This document shows, one piece after another, positions 27,392 through 38,190 of a stretch of DNA of 64,000 nucleotides. The notes under the pieces are model-generated. The model made no database searches. It was not told where the DNA came from and saw only the letters and a program-made list of their open reading frames with translations. Position 1 is the stretch's first letter, and the number at the start of each line of letters is the position of its first letter. Source of the stretch: Nocardia bhagyanarayanae (GTDB lineage: Bacteria > Actinomycetota > Actinomycetes > Mycobacteriales > Mycobacteriaceae); assembly GCF_006716565.1 (NCBI RefSeq), contig NZ_VFPG01000001.1, positions 2,790,001 to 2,854,000 of the forward strand. Reading direction: 5' to 3'. The position numbers and the translations under genes were made by a program.

Positions 27392-30300
27392 TCAGCTCAA
27401 TTGGAGGAAGCGGGCCAGGTCGGGCAGGTCGTCGGGTGCGGCGGGCAGGTACTCGGTGAGCAGCGGCGACCGAATGATCACCGCGCGCCACATGGCCCGC
27501 GACACCGCGGCGCGAACCAGATTGGGCGACAACAGGAACGACATGCCGTGCGGCGCGTCGGCCGGGCTCGACGTGGTCATCGACAGCAGTACGACCGCGG
27601 CCTCCCTGCCGCGGAAGCGGTCGACGGTGCCGACGAGCACGTCCTCGATCTTGGCGCGCGCCAGCATGGTCCGGATCCGGCCGACCTGAGCGCCGTACGG
27701 CGCGACGACGAAGATGTCGTGCGGGTGCAGCCGCCGCGTGGTCGCGCCCATCGTCCACGGCAGGCCGAGCAGGGCGCGCACCTGGCGCACCACCTCGCGT
27801 GCCTCGGCCGCCGATTCGGTGGCGTTGCCGTAGTGATCGACGAGGACGGTGCCGATCCCCGGCTCGACGCCGTCGAGTTGTCGCGCCAGCGTGACTGTTT
27901 CGTTGGAGCGCAGCCTGCCGTCGTAGAACAGCCGGGAGATCGGCTCGCACACCCGTGGATGCATCCGCCAGGTGCGATCGAGGAGGTAACCGCGCTCGGG
28001 CGGGACGGTGCCGCGACCCGCGAGCAACCAGCCGAGGACCGATTCGCCCACCGGCCCCGGATGCGCGCTGCGCGCCGCGGTGGGCTGCGGATCGCCGAGC
28101 AGCAGGAGGTTGCGCGCGCTGCCCGCCACCGTCGCGGTCTCCGCCAACGGGAACCGGCCCGCGTCCGCGATCACCAGCAGGTCCAGGCTGTCGGCGGGAA
28201 CCACCGCGTCGTCGGCGAAATCGGCGGCCAGCCCGCCGATGACGCAACCGTTCACGGCGTTGTCCAGGAACCGTGGATAGCGCGCCCCGTCGATCACCGC
28301 CCACTCCGGCGCCACGGCCTCGGCGTCCTTCTTCGCCACCAACTCCGGAAGCACGCCGACCGCGACGATCGCGTCCAGCAGGCTCTCCACCGTCGAATGC
28401 GCTTGCGCCACAACGCCGATCCGCCACTTGTTCCGGACGACGAGCCGTTCCAGCACACGCGCGACGGTGGAGTTCTTCCCGGTGCCCGACGGGCTCTGCA
28501 CCACCAGGTAGGACTCGTCCAATGCGCGGGTGGCGGCGGTGATGGCGGCGGCGTGGTCGCCGTGCACCTCCGGCAGCGGGGCGTCCCCGCGCAGTCGCGG
28601 CGCGCGCCGGGCCAGGATGTCGAACAGCGCGCAGTCCGGGATCTCCGGCAGCGTCACCAGTAGCCGCTGCGCGGCCGATTCCATGGCCGCCTCGGCGTTC
28701 TCGTCCCAGGCGGGCAAGCCGGGCGCTATGGCGATGGGTAGCTCGTCGTAGGGTTCGCAGCCGTCCGGTAGGAGTTCCTCCAGCCGGACGGTGTCGTCGA
28801 AGTCGGCGTCGACCGCGCAGCCGAGCACCGTCGCCGTCGCGGTGCCGCGCTTGCCCGCGGCGGTGCGCATGCCCGCGGCCACCGGACGGTCGTAGTAGGT
28901 GTAGACGGTCGTGCCCGGCGCGAGCGCGGCCGCGCCACCGCCGTCGCGACCGGTGCCGATCCGGCCGGTCAGCGTCAGATACCTGCGCATGGACGGGCGG
29001 TTGGGGCTGTGATGCCACTTGGTGTCCACGGTGCCCCAATCGGCGATCAGTACGCCGGACGCGTCGGGCCATTCGTGCACGGGGTGGCTGAGCCGATCGG
29101 CGTGCGAGTACCACAGCGGCTGGCGTTCGCGCCTGCGGTAGCCGAGCGCCGCGGCCATCAGCGCCGCTGGGTGATCCGGATTCCCCTGGACCGCGGCGTA
29201 TTCCGCGAGCGCGGCCTCCACCGAGGACGGGCCGGACATGGGCGCGAGCTGCGGCGGCTCTACCTCCGAGTACAGGTCGGCGTTCGACGGGACGCCCGCC
29301 CGGGGATCGGTGTGCTGGCCGGCCAGTTCCAGCAGCCAGTCGCGCAGGCGAAGCACCGTGACGCAGGCGGGTTCCGGTGTGCCCGCGGCCTCGGGCAGCA
29401 AGCGCCGCAGCCGATCCAGCCCGTACGAGTCCTCGCCGACCAGCAGCGCGTTGCGCACGATCGGATACAGGTCGACGAGCACACCCTCGCGCAGCAGTTC
29501 GTCGGCGATCTCCTCGCCGACGCCCGACTCCCCGGTCCAGCGCAGCAGCGCCGAGCGCACCTCGGAGGTGTAGTGGTAGACGCGCATGTACGGGAACGTC
29601 CGTCGCCGGTGCGCGAGCAGGTCGAGCACCCGGCTCAGCGCGTCCCGCCACGCCGCGTCCTCGTCGACCGCCGCCGCGGCGAACGGCGCGCGCAAGGACA
29701 GGTGCACGGCGCCCGGCTCGCCGATCTCGATCGCCGCGAGGCGTCCACGGTCGTCGGTGCCGACGGTCAGCGAGAGATCGCCCGGAGTCGCGGGCGGCAG
29801 CCCGGCGAGCGCGAGCGCGTCGACGAGCGTGTGCGCGGGACGGCCCGAATCCTCGCTGCGCCGTTGGATTTCCGCCTGCCTGCGCAGCGTTGTCACGGTG
29901 CGCGGCGGCAGGCCATGCACCGCGCCGTCCAGCCCGCCGAGCCGGTCGATGGTGCTCACCCCGGCCTCGCGCAGCCTGGCGCGAGCAGCGGGGGACATGC
30001 CCGCGACGAGGAGTAGATCGCGCGCGGCGGTCAGCTCGGCCGTGCAGGTGGGGCAGTGGCCGCAGGCGAGATACCGCGGATCGCCCCACTGGACGGGGAG
30101 CAACTCGCCGAGCTTGTCCTCCAAGATCCGTTCGACGCGCCGCCGCCTCGCCAGGTAGACCGGAACCAGATCGGCGAGCGGATGTTCGGCGCTGTCCGCG
30201 CCGAGATGCAGCCGGGCCACGGGTGCGGCGAGGCCGCCGCCCGCGTCCAAAGCAACAGCGCAGGCGGCCGATTCGAGCGCTGTGCCCACCCGGTCCCACG

Positions 30301-30739
30301 GTGTCGCGGCGGCGCCGTGCACCGTGTAGCGCACCCGATGACTCGCGCGGACCAGGTACTCGCACGAGCACGCGAACCCGCCGTCGAAGAAGGTGGCGTT
30401 GTGCACCACCGCCACGCCCGCGCGCAGCGCCGCCCGGGTCTGCTCGTGCGCGTCCCGCAGCGCCGCTACCCGCCCCCCCGGATCGTCCGGATCCTGTGGT
30501 GGCTGGCGGATCTCGACCATTCCGCTGCCGTAGCGGTCGCGAAAATCGGCGAGCCTGCGTTCGCGGGAATCGTCGACGCGGTGCGGCTCGGCCGCGAAAG
30601 TTCGCGCGGCGGCGGCTTCGATGTCGTCCGGAAGCGAGCCCAGTTCGGTGTCGAGGGCACGCAGCAACGCGAATTCACAGCGCGCCGCGCGCACGAGATC
30701 AGCGGCGGCGCATACGACACGATCACCGAACACGAACAA
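27392..30739 (-). CDS. TM0106-type RecB nuclease / RNase H / UPF1-like helicase fusion with lost catalytic motifs
   Basis: 1115 residues from TTG 30739, chosen because AGGAGGG lies 5 nt upstream and VFGDRVVCAAADLVRAARCE then matches the family's N-terminus. Order: RecB-like nuclease (about 1-240), HhH-like segment (LLLVAGMSPAARARLREAG, about 243-262), RNase H-like domain (about 320-460), UPF1/SMBP2-type helicase (about 730-1110). In relatives as I recall them the nuclease has VDTKLAR, the RNase H domain FFDxEGDP, and Walker B DEAGQ. Here these places read VHGAAAT (140-146), LTVGTDD and IADAGR (857-862). Walker A is GTGKNS (Lys755). Motifs RTWRMHP, DRFRGRE and AAVSRA persist. Likely an inactive or repurposed paralog. 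Confidence 0.8.
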   Translation of the reverse strand: MFVFGDRVVCAAADLVRAARCEFALLRALDTELGSLPDDIEAAAARTFAAEPHRVDDSRERRLADFRDRYGSGMVEIRQPPQDPDDPGGRVAALRDAHEQTRAALRAGVAVVHNATFFDGGFACSCEYLVRASHRVRYTVHGAAATPWDRVGTALESAACAVALDAGGGLAAPVARLHLGADSAEHPLADLVPVYLARRRRVERILEDKLGELLPVQWGDPRYLACGHCPTCTAELTAARDLLLVAGMSPAARARLREAGVSTIDRLGGLDGAVHGLPPRTVTTLRRQAEIQRRSEDSGRPAHTLVDALALAGLPPATPGDLSLTVGTDDRGRLAAIEIGEPGAVHLSLRAPFAAAAVDEDAAWRDALSRVLDLLAHRRRTFPYMRVYHYTSEVRSALLRWTGESGVGEEIADELLREGVLVDLYPIVRNALLVGEDSYGLDRLRRLLPEAAGTPEPACVTVLRLRDWLLELAGQHTDPRAGVPSNADLYSEVEPPQLAPMSGPSSVEAALAEYAAVQGNPDHPAALMAAALGYRRRERQPLWYSHADRLSHPVHEWPDASGVLIADWGTVDTKWHHSPNRPSMRRYLTLTGRIGTGRDGGGAAALAPGTTVYTYYDRPVAAGMRTAAGKRGTATATVLGCAVDADFDDTVRLEELLPDGCEPYDELPIAIAPGLPAWDENAEAAMESAAQRLLVTLPEIPDCALFDILARRAPRLRGDAPLPEVHGDHAAAITAATRALDESYLVVQSPSGTGKNSTVARVLERLVVRNKWRIGVVAQAHSTVESLLDAIVAVGVLPELVAKKDAEAVAPEWAVIDGARYPRFLDNAVNGCVIGGLAADFADDAVVPADSLDLLVIADAGRFPLAETATVAGSARNLLLLGDPQPTAARSAHPGPVGESVLGWLLAGRGTVPPERGYLLDRTWRMHPRVCEPISRLFYDGRLRSNETVTLARQLDGVEPGIGTVLVDHYGNATESAAEAREVVRQVRALLGLPWTMGATTRRLHPHDIFVVAPYGAQVGRIRTMLARAKIEDVLVGTVDRFRGREAAVVLLSMTTSSPADAPHGMSFLLSPNLVRAAVSRAMWRAVIIRSPLLTEYLPAAPDDLPDLARFLQLS

Positions 30740-30848
30740 ACGCGCCCTCCTGTGTCTTCGCCGGGACACCCGCACCGGGCGCGCTGGCGTGCGCGCCGGT
30801 CGGCAACACCTTAGCTAGCCCGCGTGACCTCGGCGTACCCCGCCCGGC

Positions 30849-32657
<1,809 letters not shown>

Positions 32658-32719
32658 TGACCAGCAGTTTACTGCCTGGCGGTGGCCGTCCTGGCCACCG
32701 GGCCAATACGGTGAGACCT

Positions 32720-33574
32720 ATGCAACTGAACGACGCGCCCGAACATCAGGATCAGTCCGTTTCTCCGGTGGCCGTCGCGGTCGTCCAGTTCGCCCCCGGG
32801 AAGGATCCGGCGGGCAATCTCGCCGCGCTGCGCGAGCACGTCGGGACCGCCGCGAGCCGCGGCGCGCGGTTGGTGGTCGCGCCCGAATACTCGATGTTTG
32901 CCGTGACCCGGCTCGACGAACGTGTCGTGGCCGTCGCCGAGCCCCTGACCGGCCCGTTCGCCACCGGACTCGGCGCGATCGCCAAGGAGTTCGCGGTGCA
33001 TCTGGTGGCGGGCATGGTCGAGCAGGTGGCTCCTGGCGCGGACCGCATTCGCAACACGCTGCTGGTGTTCGGGCCCGACGGCGAACTCATCACGCGGTAT
33101 CGGAAGGTGCACCTCTACGACGCCTTCGGCTATGTGGAATCCAACGTGGTCGAGCCCGGCGCGATCGAGGCGCCGCCGATCTTCGCGGTCGACGGCGTGC
33201 GCTTCGGCGTGCAGACCTGTTTCGATCTGCGCTTCCCCGAGGGTTTCCGTCGCATCGCCGCCGCGGGGGCGGAGGCGCTGGTGTTGCCCGCGCAGTGGAT
33301 CCCCGGCCCGGCCAAGGTGGACCAGTGGACGACGCTGCTGCGGGCCAGGGCCATCGAGAACACGGTGTACGTGCTCGCCGCCGACCAGAGCGCGCCGCGC
33401 GGCGCGGGCGCGTCGATGATCGTCGATCCGACCGGCAGCGTGCTGGCCGAGCTCGGCGACGAACCCGGCGTGCTCACCGCGGACGTCGACCTCGCGCACC
33501 TGGCGACGGTGCGGACCGCCAACCCGAGCCTGGCGTTGCGCCGATTCGCGATCACCGAGCGCGCACCGGAGTAG
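32720..33574 (+). CDS. carbon-nitrogen hydrolase (nitrilase superfamily)
   Basis: 284 residues from ATG 32720; the open frame extends upstream into the deaD leader but is not coding there. Catalytic triad Glu56 (APEYSM), Lys129 (YRKVHLYD) and Cys167 (QTCFDLRFPE), all in family context. Closest in look to omega-amidase/Nit-type hydrolases of small amides; such enzymes repair deaminated glutathione or hydrolyse amides. It is followed 11 nt later by a phosphoribosyltransferase-fold gene on the same strand, so the two are likely co-transcribed. Substrate unknown. Confidence 0.9.
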   Translation: MQLNDAPEHQDQSVSPVAVAVVQFAPGKDPAGNLAALREHVGTAASRGARLVVAPEYSMFAVTRLDERVVAVAEPLTGPFATGLGAIAKEFAVHLVAGMVEQVAPGADRIRNTLLVFGPDGELITRYRKVHLYDAFGYVESNVVEPGAIEAPPIFAVDGVRFGVQTCFDLRFPEGFRRIAAAGAEALVLPAQWIPGPAKVDQWTTLLRARAIENTVYVLAADQSAPRGAGASMIVDPTGSVLAELGDEPGVLTADVDLAHLATVRTANPSLALRRFAITERAPE

Positions 33575-33585
33575 CGTTCGAATCG

Positions 33586-34209
33586 ATGATCTACGCCGAT
33601 CGGACCGCCGCCGGTCGCGCGCTTGGTGCCCAGTTGGAACACCTGCGCGCGTCGAAGCCGCTGGTGCTCGGCTTGCCCCGCGGCGGTGTCCCGGTCGCCG
33701 CGGCGGTGCGCGAGATCATCGGGGGCGATCTGGACATCCTGCTGGTGCGCAAGCTCGGCGTGCCGTGGCAGCCGGAGCTGGCCATGGGCGCGATCGGCGA
33801 GGACGGGGTCCGGGTGCTCAATTCGGACGTGCTCGCGCACACCGGCGTCACCCAGCGCAGGCTGGCGGCGATCGAGGAGGCCGAGCGCGCCGAGCTCGAG
33901 CGGCGCAGGGAGGTGCTGCGCGGCGACGCGAAGCCGGTGCCGATCGCCGGGCGCACCGTGGTGATCGTCGACGACGGGATGGCGACCGGCGCGACCGTGG
34001 TGGTCGCCTGCCGGGTCGCGCGCCTGCACCAGCCGACGCGCGTCGTCGTCGGCGTTCCGGTGTCCTCCATCGAGGCGATACGCCGGGTGGAGGCCGAGGC
34101 CGACGAGGTGGTGTGTCCGTTCGTGCCGCGCAGCCTCGGCGGCGTCGGCGTCGCCTATCGGGACTTCCACCAGCTCGCCGACCACGAGGTCACCGATCTG
34201 CTGAACTGA
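33586..34209 (+). CDS. phosphoribosyltransferase-fold protein
   Basis: 207 residues from ATG 33586, 11 nt after the nitrilase stop. PRPP-binding loop VIVDDGMATGATV at 127-139 and the LGLPRGGVPVA turn near 28-38. This class (similar to the PRTase domain of predicted phosphoribosyltransferase/hydrolase fusions) has unknown base specificity; the C-terminal DFHQLADHEV motif is typical. The companion alpha/beta hydrolase domain sometimes fused to it is absent. Probably nucleotide salvage or a regulatory PRPP-binding role. Confidence 0.85.
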   Translation: MIYADRTAAGRALGAQLEHLRASKPLVLGLPRGGVPVAAAVREIIGGDLDILLVRKLGVPWQPELAMGAIGEDGVRVLNSDVLAHTGVTQRRLAAIEEAERAELERRREVLRGDAKPVPIAGRTVVIVDDGMATGATVVVACRVARLHQPTRVVVGVPVSSIEAIRRVEAEADEVVCPFVPRSLGGVGVAYRDFHQLADHEVTDLLN

Positions 34210-34227
34210 GCGGTGCGGCTGAACCGA

Positions 34228-34755
34228 TCAGCCGACTTCGCTGATGCCCTTGCGGTGCCGCTGCGCGAGTTCGGCGTAGAACCCCGGGTTCAGCTGCACC
34301 CACATCTGCGCCTGGGTGCCCTCGATCGGACGCTTCACCTCCGCGGGGGAACCGGCCGCGAGCACGCCGTCGGGAATCTCGGTGCCCGGCGCCACCAGCG
34401 AATGCGCGGCGATCATGCTGCCCGCGCCGATCTTGGCCAGGTCCAGCACCGTGGTGCCGTTGCCGACGATCGCCTCCGCGCCGACGGACGCGCCGTGGAA
34501 GACCACGCTGTGCGCGATGGTCGCACCGGGACCGATCTCCATCGGCACGTCCGGCGGCACGTGCAGCACGGCGTTGTCCTGGATGTTGGCGCGTTCCCGG
34601 ATGGTGATCGGGGCGAGGTCGGCGCGCAGCACCGCGCCGTACCAGATCGAGGCGCCCGCCTCGACCCGCACGTCACCGATCAGCGTCGCGGTCGGCGCGA
34701 CGAACGCCGTCGGATCGACCTGCGGTCGCTTGCCTTCGAATTCGTAGAGTGGCAC
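34228..34755 (-). CDS. gamma-class carbonic anhydrase family protein
   Basis: 175 residues, left-handed beta-helix of hexapeptide repeats. The three zinc ligands of gamma carbonic anhydrases are in place: His65 (LHVPPD), His82 and His87 (AHSVVFHG). Family proteins such as YrdA, PaaY and mycobacterial Rv3525c form trimers; some hydrate CO2, others have thioesterase activity. It ends 18 bp from the convergent phosphoribosyltransferase gene and lies 27 bp after the espG start region on the same strand, so read-through from the ESX set is possible. Confidence 0.9.
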   Translation of the reverse strand: MPLYEFEGKRPQVDPTAFVAPTATLIGDVRVEAGASIWYGAVLRADLAPITIRERANIQDNAVLHVPPDVPMEIGPGATIAHSVVFHGASVGAEAIVGNGTTVLDLAKIGAGSMIAAHSLVAPGTEIPDGVLAAGSPAEVKRPIEGTQAQMWVQLNPGFYAELAQRHRKGISEVG

Positions 34756-34782
34756 GGCTACAGGTCTACCAGCGCCGGGCCG

Positions 34783-35649
34783 CTACCACCGCTCGGATCG
34801 CGCGGTCGTCTTCTCGGCCGCGGTCAGCATCGGACGCAGGTGGGCGGCGAAGGTCTCCGCGTTCACCGGCGCGATGTGCACGTCGGCGCCGGTGCGGACG
34901 GCGTAGCGTCCGTCCTCGGCGACGTCGATCCAGCACAGCACCCCGAACGGTTTCAGCTCCTCGGCGCGGCGGATGGACACCACGATCTGGCCGATGCCGT
35001 CGCGCGGACGGGCGAGCAGGCGGCGGATCCGCGCAGGCGCCGACGGACCCGAGACCGGAACGGTCACCAGATCGCGGCTGTCCTCCTTGACCCGTGACAG
35101 CGGCGAGCTGAGCCGGGCCACGGTGCCGGGCGGGTTCTCCGGAAGCATCGAGATCACCCGGGCCGGAAGGCTTTTCGGGCTGCCGACGAACAGGCGGATG
35201 TCGCCGCCGCGGTCGGGTGTGGGGCCAGGGCGTTGCGCGGCGACCACCGCGACGTTGCCGGAGGCGACGCCGAGAACGCGCACGGGCTTCGCGGCGTCGG
35301 TGTCGGGCGCGGCCGTCCCCGGCCCCGTGGCCGCGCCGATGGCGAATTCCGCCGCGTCCGTGAGGTATTCGTCGTCCGGCGCGGCGGCGCGGTTGGTCGG
35401 TCGGTGCTCGCCGAACACCTCGACCCGCACCGTCGGCCGCGCCAGCAGCCGCAGCGCGGCCTCCAGATCGGCGTCCAGCGTCCGCTCGCACCACGCGTGC
35501 AGCGCGGGCAGTTGCGCCGCCCGCTCCACCGAGTCGCGTGCCGAGAGCCGAACGGCCAGCGGGTACGGAATACGGTCACCGTCGGTGCGCTCCCAGGCCA
35601 TGGCGAACTGGTCCGGGGTCAGCGTCCAGTTCACTCCAGCTCGGTCCAT
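34783..35649 (-). CDS. EspG-family ESX secretion chaperone
   Basis: 288 residues. The opening WTLTPDQFAMAWER and the later GQIVVSIRR and GVLCWIDVAEDGRY segments are EspG hallmarks. EspG proteins bind PE-PPE-like pairs in the cytosol and deliver them to the type VII secretion machine. Its start overlaps the end of the PPE-like gene by 19 bp, showing a single operon with the candidate substrate. No EccB/C/D/E or mycosin is present in the window, so the machine must be elsewhere. Confidence 0.85.
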   Translation of the reverse strand: MDRAGVNWTLTPDQFAMAWERTDGDRIPYPLAVRLSARDSVERAAQLPALHAWCERTLDADLEAALRLLARPTVRVEVFGEHRPTNRAAAPDDEYLTDAAEFAIGAATGPGTAAPDTDAAKPVRVLGVASGNVAVVAAQRPGPTPDRGGDIRLFVGSPKSLPARVISMLPENPPGTVARLSSPLSRVKEDSRDLVTVPVSGPSAPARIRRLLARPRDGIGQIVVSIRRAEELKPFGVLCWIDVAEDGRYAVRTGADVHIAPVNAETFAAHLRPMLTAAEKTTARSERW

Positions 35650-36917
35650 TCGCCGACGACCGGTGGCGTGGTCGGATCGAGTTCGCCGATCAACTCGCCG
35701 GTTTCGTCCGCGGGTTCGAGGAAGGTCAGATCGTCGTCGACCCAGTGCAGTTCGTCGTCCTCGTCCTCGGCACGGGCGGCCGCGGCCTTGGACGCGACGC
35801 TGGAACCGTGCCGGGTGTTGTCGGCCGCGGCGAGCGCGCCGCCCATGAGCCCGCCGACGGCGCCCGCGCCCATGCCGGTGACGGCCTCGCTGTTGGCGTC
35901 CCTGCGCCGTTCCTCGCGCTTGCGCTCGTCCTCGGCGGATGTCGTTCCGCTGCCGGGCAGTGTCGCGCCGGTCAGGGCGGTGGAGGCCGTGCCAACGGGA
36001 GCCGAAAGAGCTTGGCGCGGTGCGCGATCCGTCGGCGCCGCTGTGGCGGCGGACGGCGCGTCGGCCGCGACGGTGACGGGCTTGGCCGCGGCGGGCGTCG
36101 TGTCGGTGGCGGGCGGGGCGGTGATCGGTACGGCGGAGGCCGGGGTCACCGTCGCGGGCGTTGTGTCGGTGGCCGGTCGTTGCTCCGGTTCGTTTTCGGT
36201 CTCACGTTCCGGTTCGCCGATCGGCGCGGGCGTCGACGTGAGCGTCGAAACCGGTTGGGCTTCAGGGTTTTCCACGGTATTCACCGGGAGGCCCAACGCA
36301 GTGCCCGGCGTGCTAGCGCCCGGGATATTGCCTGTCGGCACGATCGGCGCGTCGTCCGGGAACGCCGGAACCCCCGAACCGCTTTGCAGGAACGCGTTGG
36401 CGTAGATGGTGTCCATGGCCTGCACGACGTCTTGACGGTCGTGCTCGGTGGTCTTCTGGGTGGTGATGTTGCCGGTCGCCTGATTCGGATCCAGCAGTGC
36501 GGCCGACAGATCCGGCTCGGCGCCGGACGGCGAACCGACCGCGGACCGCAGCGTCTCGGCGGCGTCGCCCGCCTGGCCGAGCCGCTGCGCCACCGCCGCC
36601 ATCACATCGGCGAGCTGCTGGCCGCGCTGTTCGAAATCGCGCACCGCGTCGGCGGCGGTCTGCGCCGCGCCGCCACGCCAGCCGTCGGCGATGGTGGAGC
36701 GAATCTCGTTGTGCGCCTCCGCGACCGACTCGATCAGGCCGGTCGCCGAGGTCTGCCAGGCCTGCTGACCGGCATTGAGCACCGCCGGGTCGAGCAGCTG
36801 TACCTTGCCGTGGATTTCCTGGTGGGTGAGGTTGTCGAAGACCTCGACGCTCGGCGCGTAGGCCGGGTCGACGCGGGTGTGCGGCGCGCGTTCGGTCTGG
36901 TACGGAATCTCACGCAT
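35631..36917 (-). CDS. PPE/WXG100-like ESX substrate with disordered tail
   Basis: 428 residues from ATG 36917 (MREIPYQ). Residues 25-140 are helical with a WxG-type turn (GWRGGAAQTAAD, Trp80) and long amphipathic helices, as in PPE-like or long WXG100 proteins. Residues about 170-330 are a Pro/Thr/Ala-rich low-complexity segment with repeated ATDTTPA-like words. A glycine-rich hydrophobic stretch (GMGAGAVGGLMGGALAAA, about 348-365) and an acidic C-terminus (EDEDDELHWVDDD) follow. It overlaps the small upstream gene by 8 bp and espG by 19 bp. Likely secreted or surface exposed through an ESX system. Confidence 0.75.
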   Translation of the reverse strand: MREIPYQTERAPHTRVDPAYAPSVEVFDNLTHQEIHGKVQLLDPAVLNAGQQAWQTSATGLIESVAEAHNEIRSTIADGWRGGAAQTAADAVRDFEQRGQQLADVMAAVAQRLGQAGDAAETLRSAVGSPSGAEPDLSAALLDPNQATGNITTQKTTEHDRQDVVQAMDTIYANAFLQSGSGVPAFPDDAPIVPTGNIPGASTPGTALGLPVNTVENPEAQPVSTLTSTPAPIGEPERETENEPEQRPATDTTPATVTPASAVPITAPPATDTTPAAAKPVTVAADAPSAATAAPTDRAPRQALSAPVGTASTALTGATLPGSGTTSAEDERKREERRRDANSEAVTGMGAGAVGGLMGGALAAADNTRHGSSVASKAAAARAEDEDDELHWVDDDLTFLEPADETGELIGELDPTTPPVVGEWTELE

Positions 36918-37311
36918 GCGCGGCTCCCGTCGCGTCCACCCTGGCGACCGCGGCCGCGAGTTCGGTGTCGGCCTCGGTGTAGGCCATCGCCGCGGCGCGG
37001 AAGGTCTGGGCCAGCGCCCGCGCCGAGTCGGCGTAGTCGCGCAGCCGCGCGATCGCGCCCTCGGCCTTGTCCTCGAAACCGCGCCGTAGCGCGGCGCCGG
37101 AGGCGAAACCGCCGAAGCCTGGGAGGGATACGGCCGCGCTGAGCACACCGATCTGCGCTTCGACCTCGTCGGCGAGCTGCTCGTAGCGCCGCGCGCACCG
37201 TTCGTGCGCGCCGTCGGCGACCAGCACGCCGTCGATCCAGAGCCTGCCCTCGTCGACCGCTTGGTTCAGTGCCGCGAGTCGCGGTCGCGCCGCGCTGTCT
37301 TGTGGTTGCAC
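36910..37311 (-). CDS. small helical ESX-associated protein (EspC/PE-like partner)
   Basis: 133 residues, almost entirely helical, Ala-rich, no cysteines. It has the two-helix look of ESX substrates (QLADEVEAQIGVLSAAVSLPGFGGFASG is the turn region), with the C-terminal helix RLRDYADSARALAQTFRAAAMAYTEAD resembling EspC/Esx partners; the YxxxD/E secretion motif could be YTEAD near residue 114. It is the first gene of the three-gene operon and probably pairs with the PPE-like protein. The family is inferred from context and helix pattern rather than strong motifs. Confidence 0.65.
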   Translation of the reverse strand: MQPQDSAARPRLAALNQAVDEGRLWIDGVLVADGAHERCARRYEQLADEVEAQIGVLSAAVSLPGFGGFASGAALRRGFEDKAEGAIARLRDYADSARALAQTFRAAAMAYTEADTELAAAVARVDATGAAHA

Positions 37312-37364
37312 CGCCCCGTCCCCCTTGTCTCCTCATCGTGCCGCGTCGTGCGGCCGTACTCGGT

Positions 37365-38087
37365 TCACGCGTGCCGTGCCAACCCCACGACGACGCGCTG
37401 CGTCCAGTCCGCGATGTCGGCGCCGACTCGCGCGTGCACCGGCTCGTGCAGCAGATCGTGCCCGGCGTCGGCGTACTCGCGTAAATCTACCCATTCGTGG
37501 CGTGCAGTCCAGACCCGCATCGCATCGATCGGGGCGCGACGGTCCTCCGTTCCGTGCACCGCGAGGATCGGAAGGCCGGACGGCAGCGGGGTGCCGGGAG
37601 CGCCGGGCAGACCGCTGCCGAGTGCGCGGCGCGGCACGGCCGAGAGCACCAGACCGGTCAGCGTGCCGGGGCTGATGCTCGGAACGGTCGGGAAGTTCGC
37701 CTCGACGGCGTTCAGGTCGGTGGCCGTGCTCGCGTCCGGGACCGCGGCGCCGAGCATGCCGAGCGCGGTGACCGCGCCGAGCGAATGCCCCATCAGCACC
37801 AGCGGCGTGTCCGGCAGTTCGACGCGCAGCAGGTCCACCAGTCTGGTCGCGTCCGCGACCAGCTCGGCGAGGGTGCCGGGATGCGCGGGGTCGCCTTCAC
37901 TGAGGCCGTGTCCCGCGGTATCCAATCCCCACACTTCGATACCGATCGACCGTAGAAGCCGGGCGAACCGGTGATAGTGGCCGCTGTGCTGGCCGATACC
38001 GGGCAGTAGCATCGCCACCGCCTCGGGGTGGTCGACCGTCCAGCGCCGATAGTGCAGCCTGCCGCGCGTGCCGTCGAAGTAGAGCAT
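37365..38087 (-). CDS. alpha/beta hydrolase, monoacylglycerol-lipase-like
   Basis: 240 residues if started at ATG 38087 (MLYFDGTRGRLHYRRW); an in-frame ATG at 38132 would add 15 residues and neither has a convincing Shine-Dalgarno. Catalytic Ser102 in GHSLG (100-104), Asp182 (HGTEDRR) and His210 (DAGHDLL). LLPGIGQHSGHYHRFARLL is the oxyanion region of lysophospholipase/monoglyceride lipases. Same strand as the ESX gene set, 53 bp upstream of it, and divergent from the SMP-30 gene. Cytosolic; substrate probably a lipid ester. Confidence 0.83.
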   Translation of the reverse strand: MLYFDGTRGRLHYRRWTVDHPEAVAMLLPGIGQHSGHYHRFARLLRSIGIEVWGLDTAGHGLSEGDPAHPGTLAELVADATRLVDLLRVELPDTPLVLMGHSLGAVTALGMLGAAVPDASTATDLNAVEANFPTVPSISPGTLTGLVLSAVPRRALGSGLPGAPGTPLPSGLPILAVHGTEDRRAPIDAMRVWTARHEWVDLREYADAGHDLLHEPVHARVGADIADWTQRVVVGLARHA

Positions 38088-38190
38088 GCACTGATAGTGC
38101 CAAACCTTCTGCACTTCATGGGACTTCACCATTCCGGTGAAAGGGCGGTTACACTGCGCGCGTTCGCGGTGCCCGATCAGGAGGTCCCAG

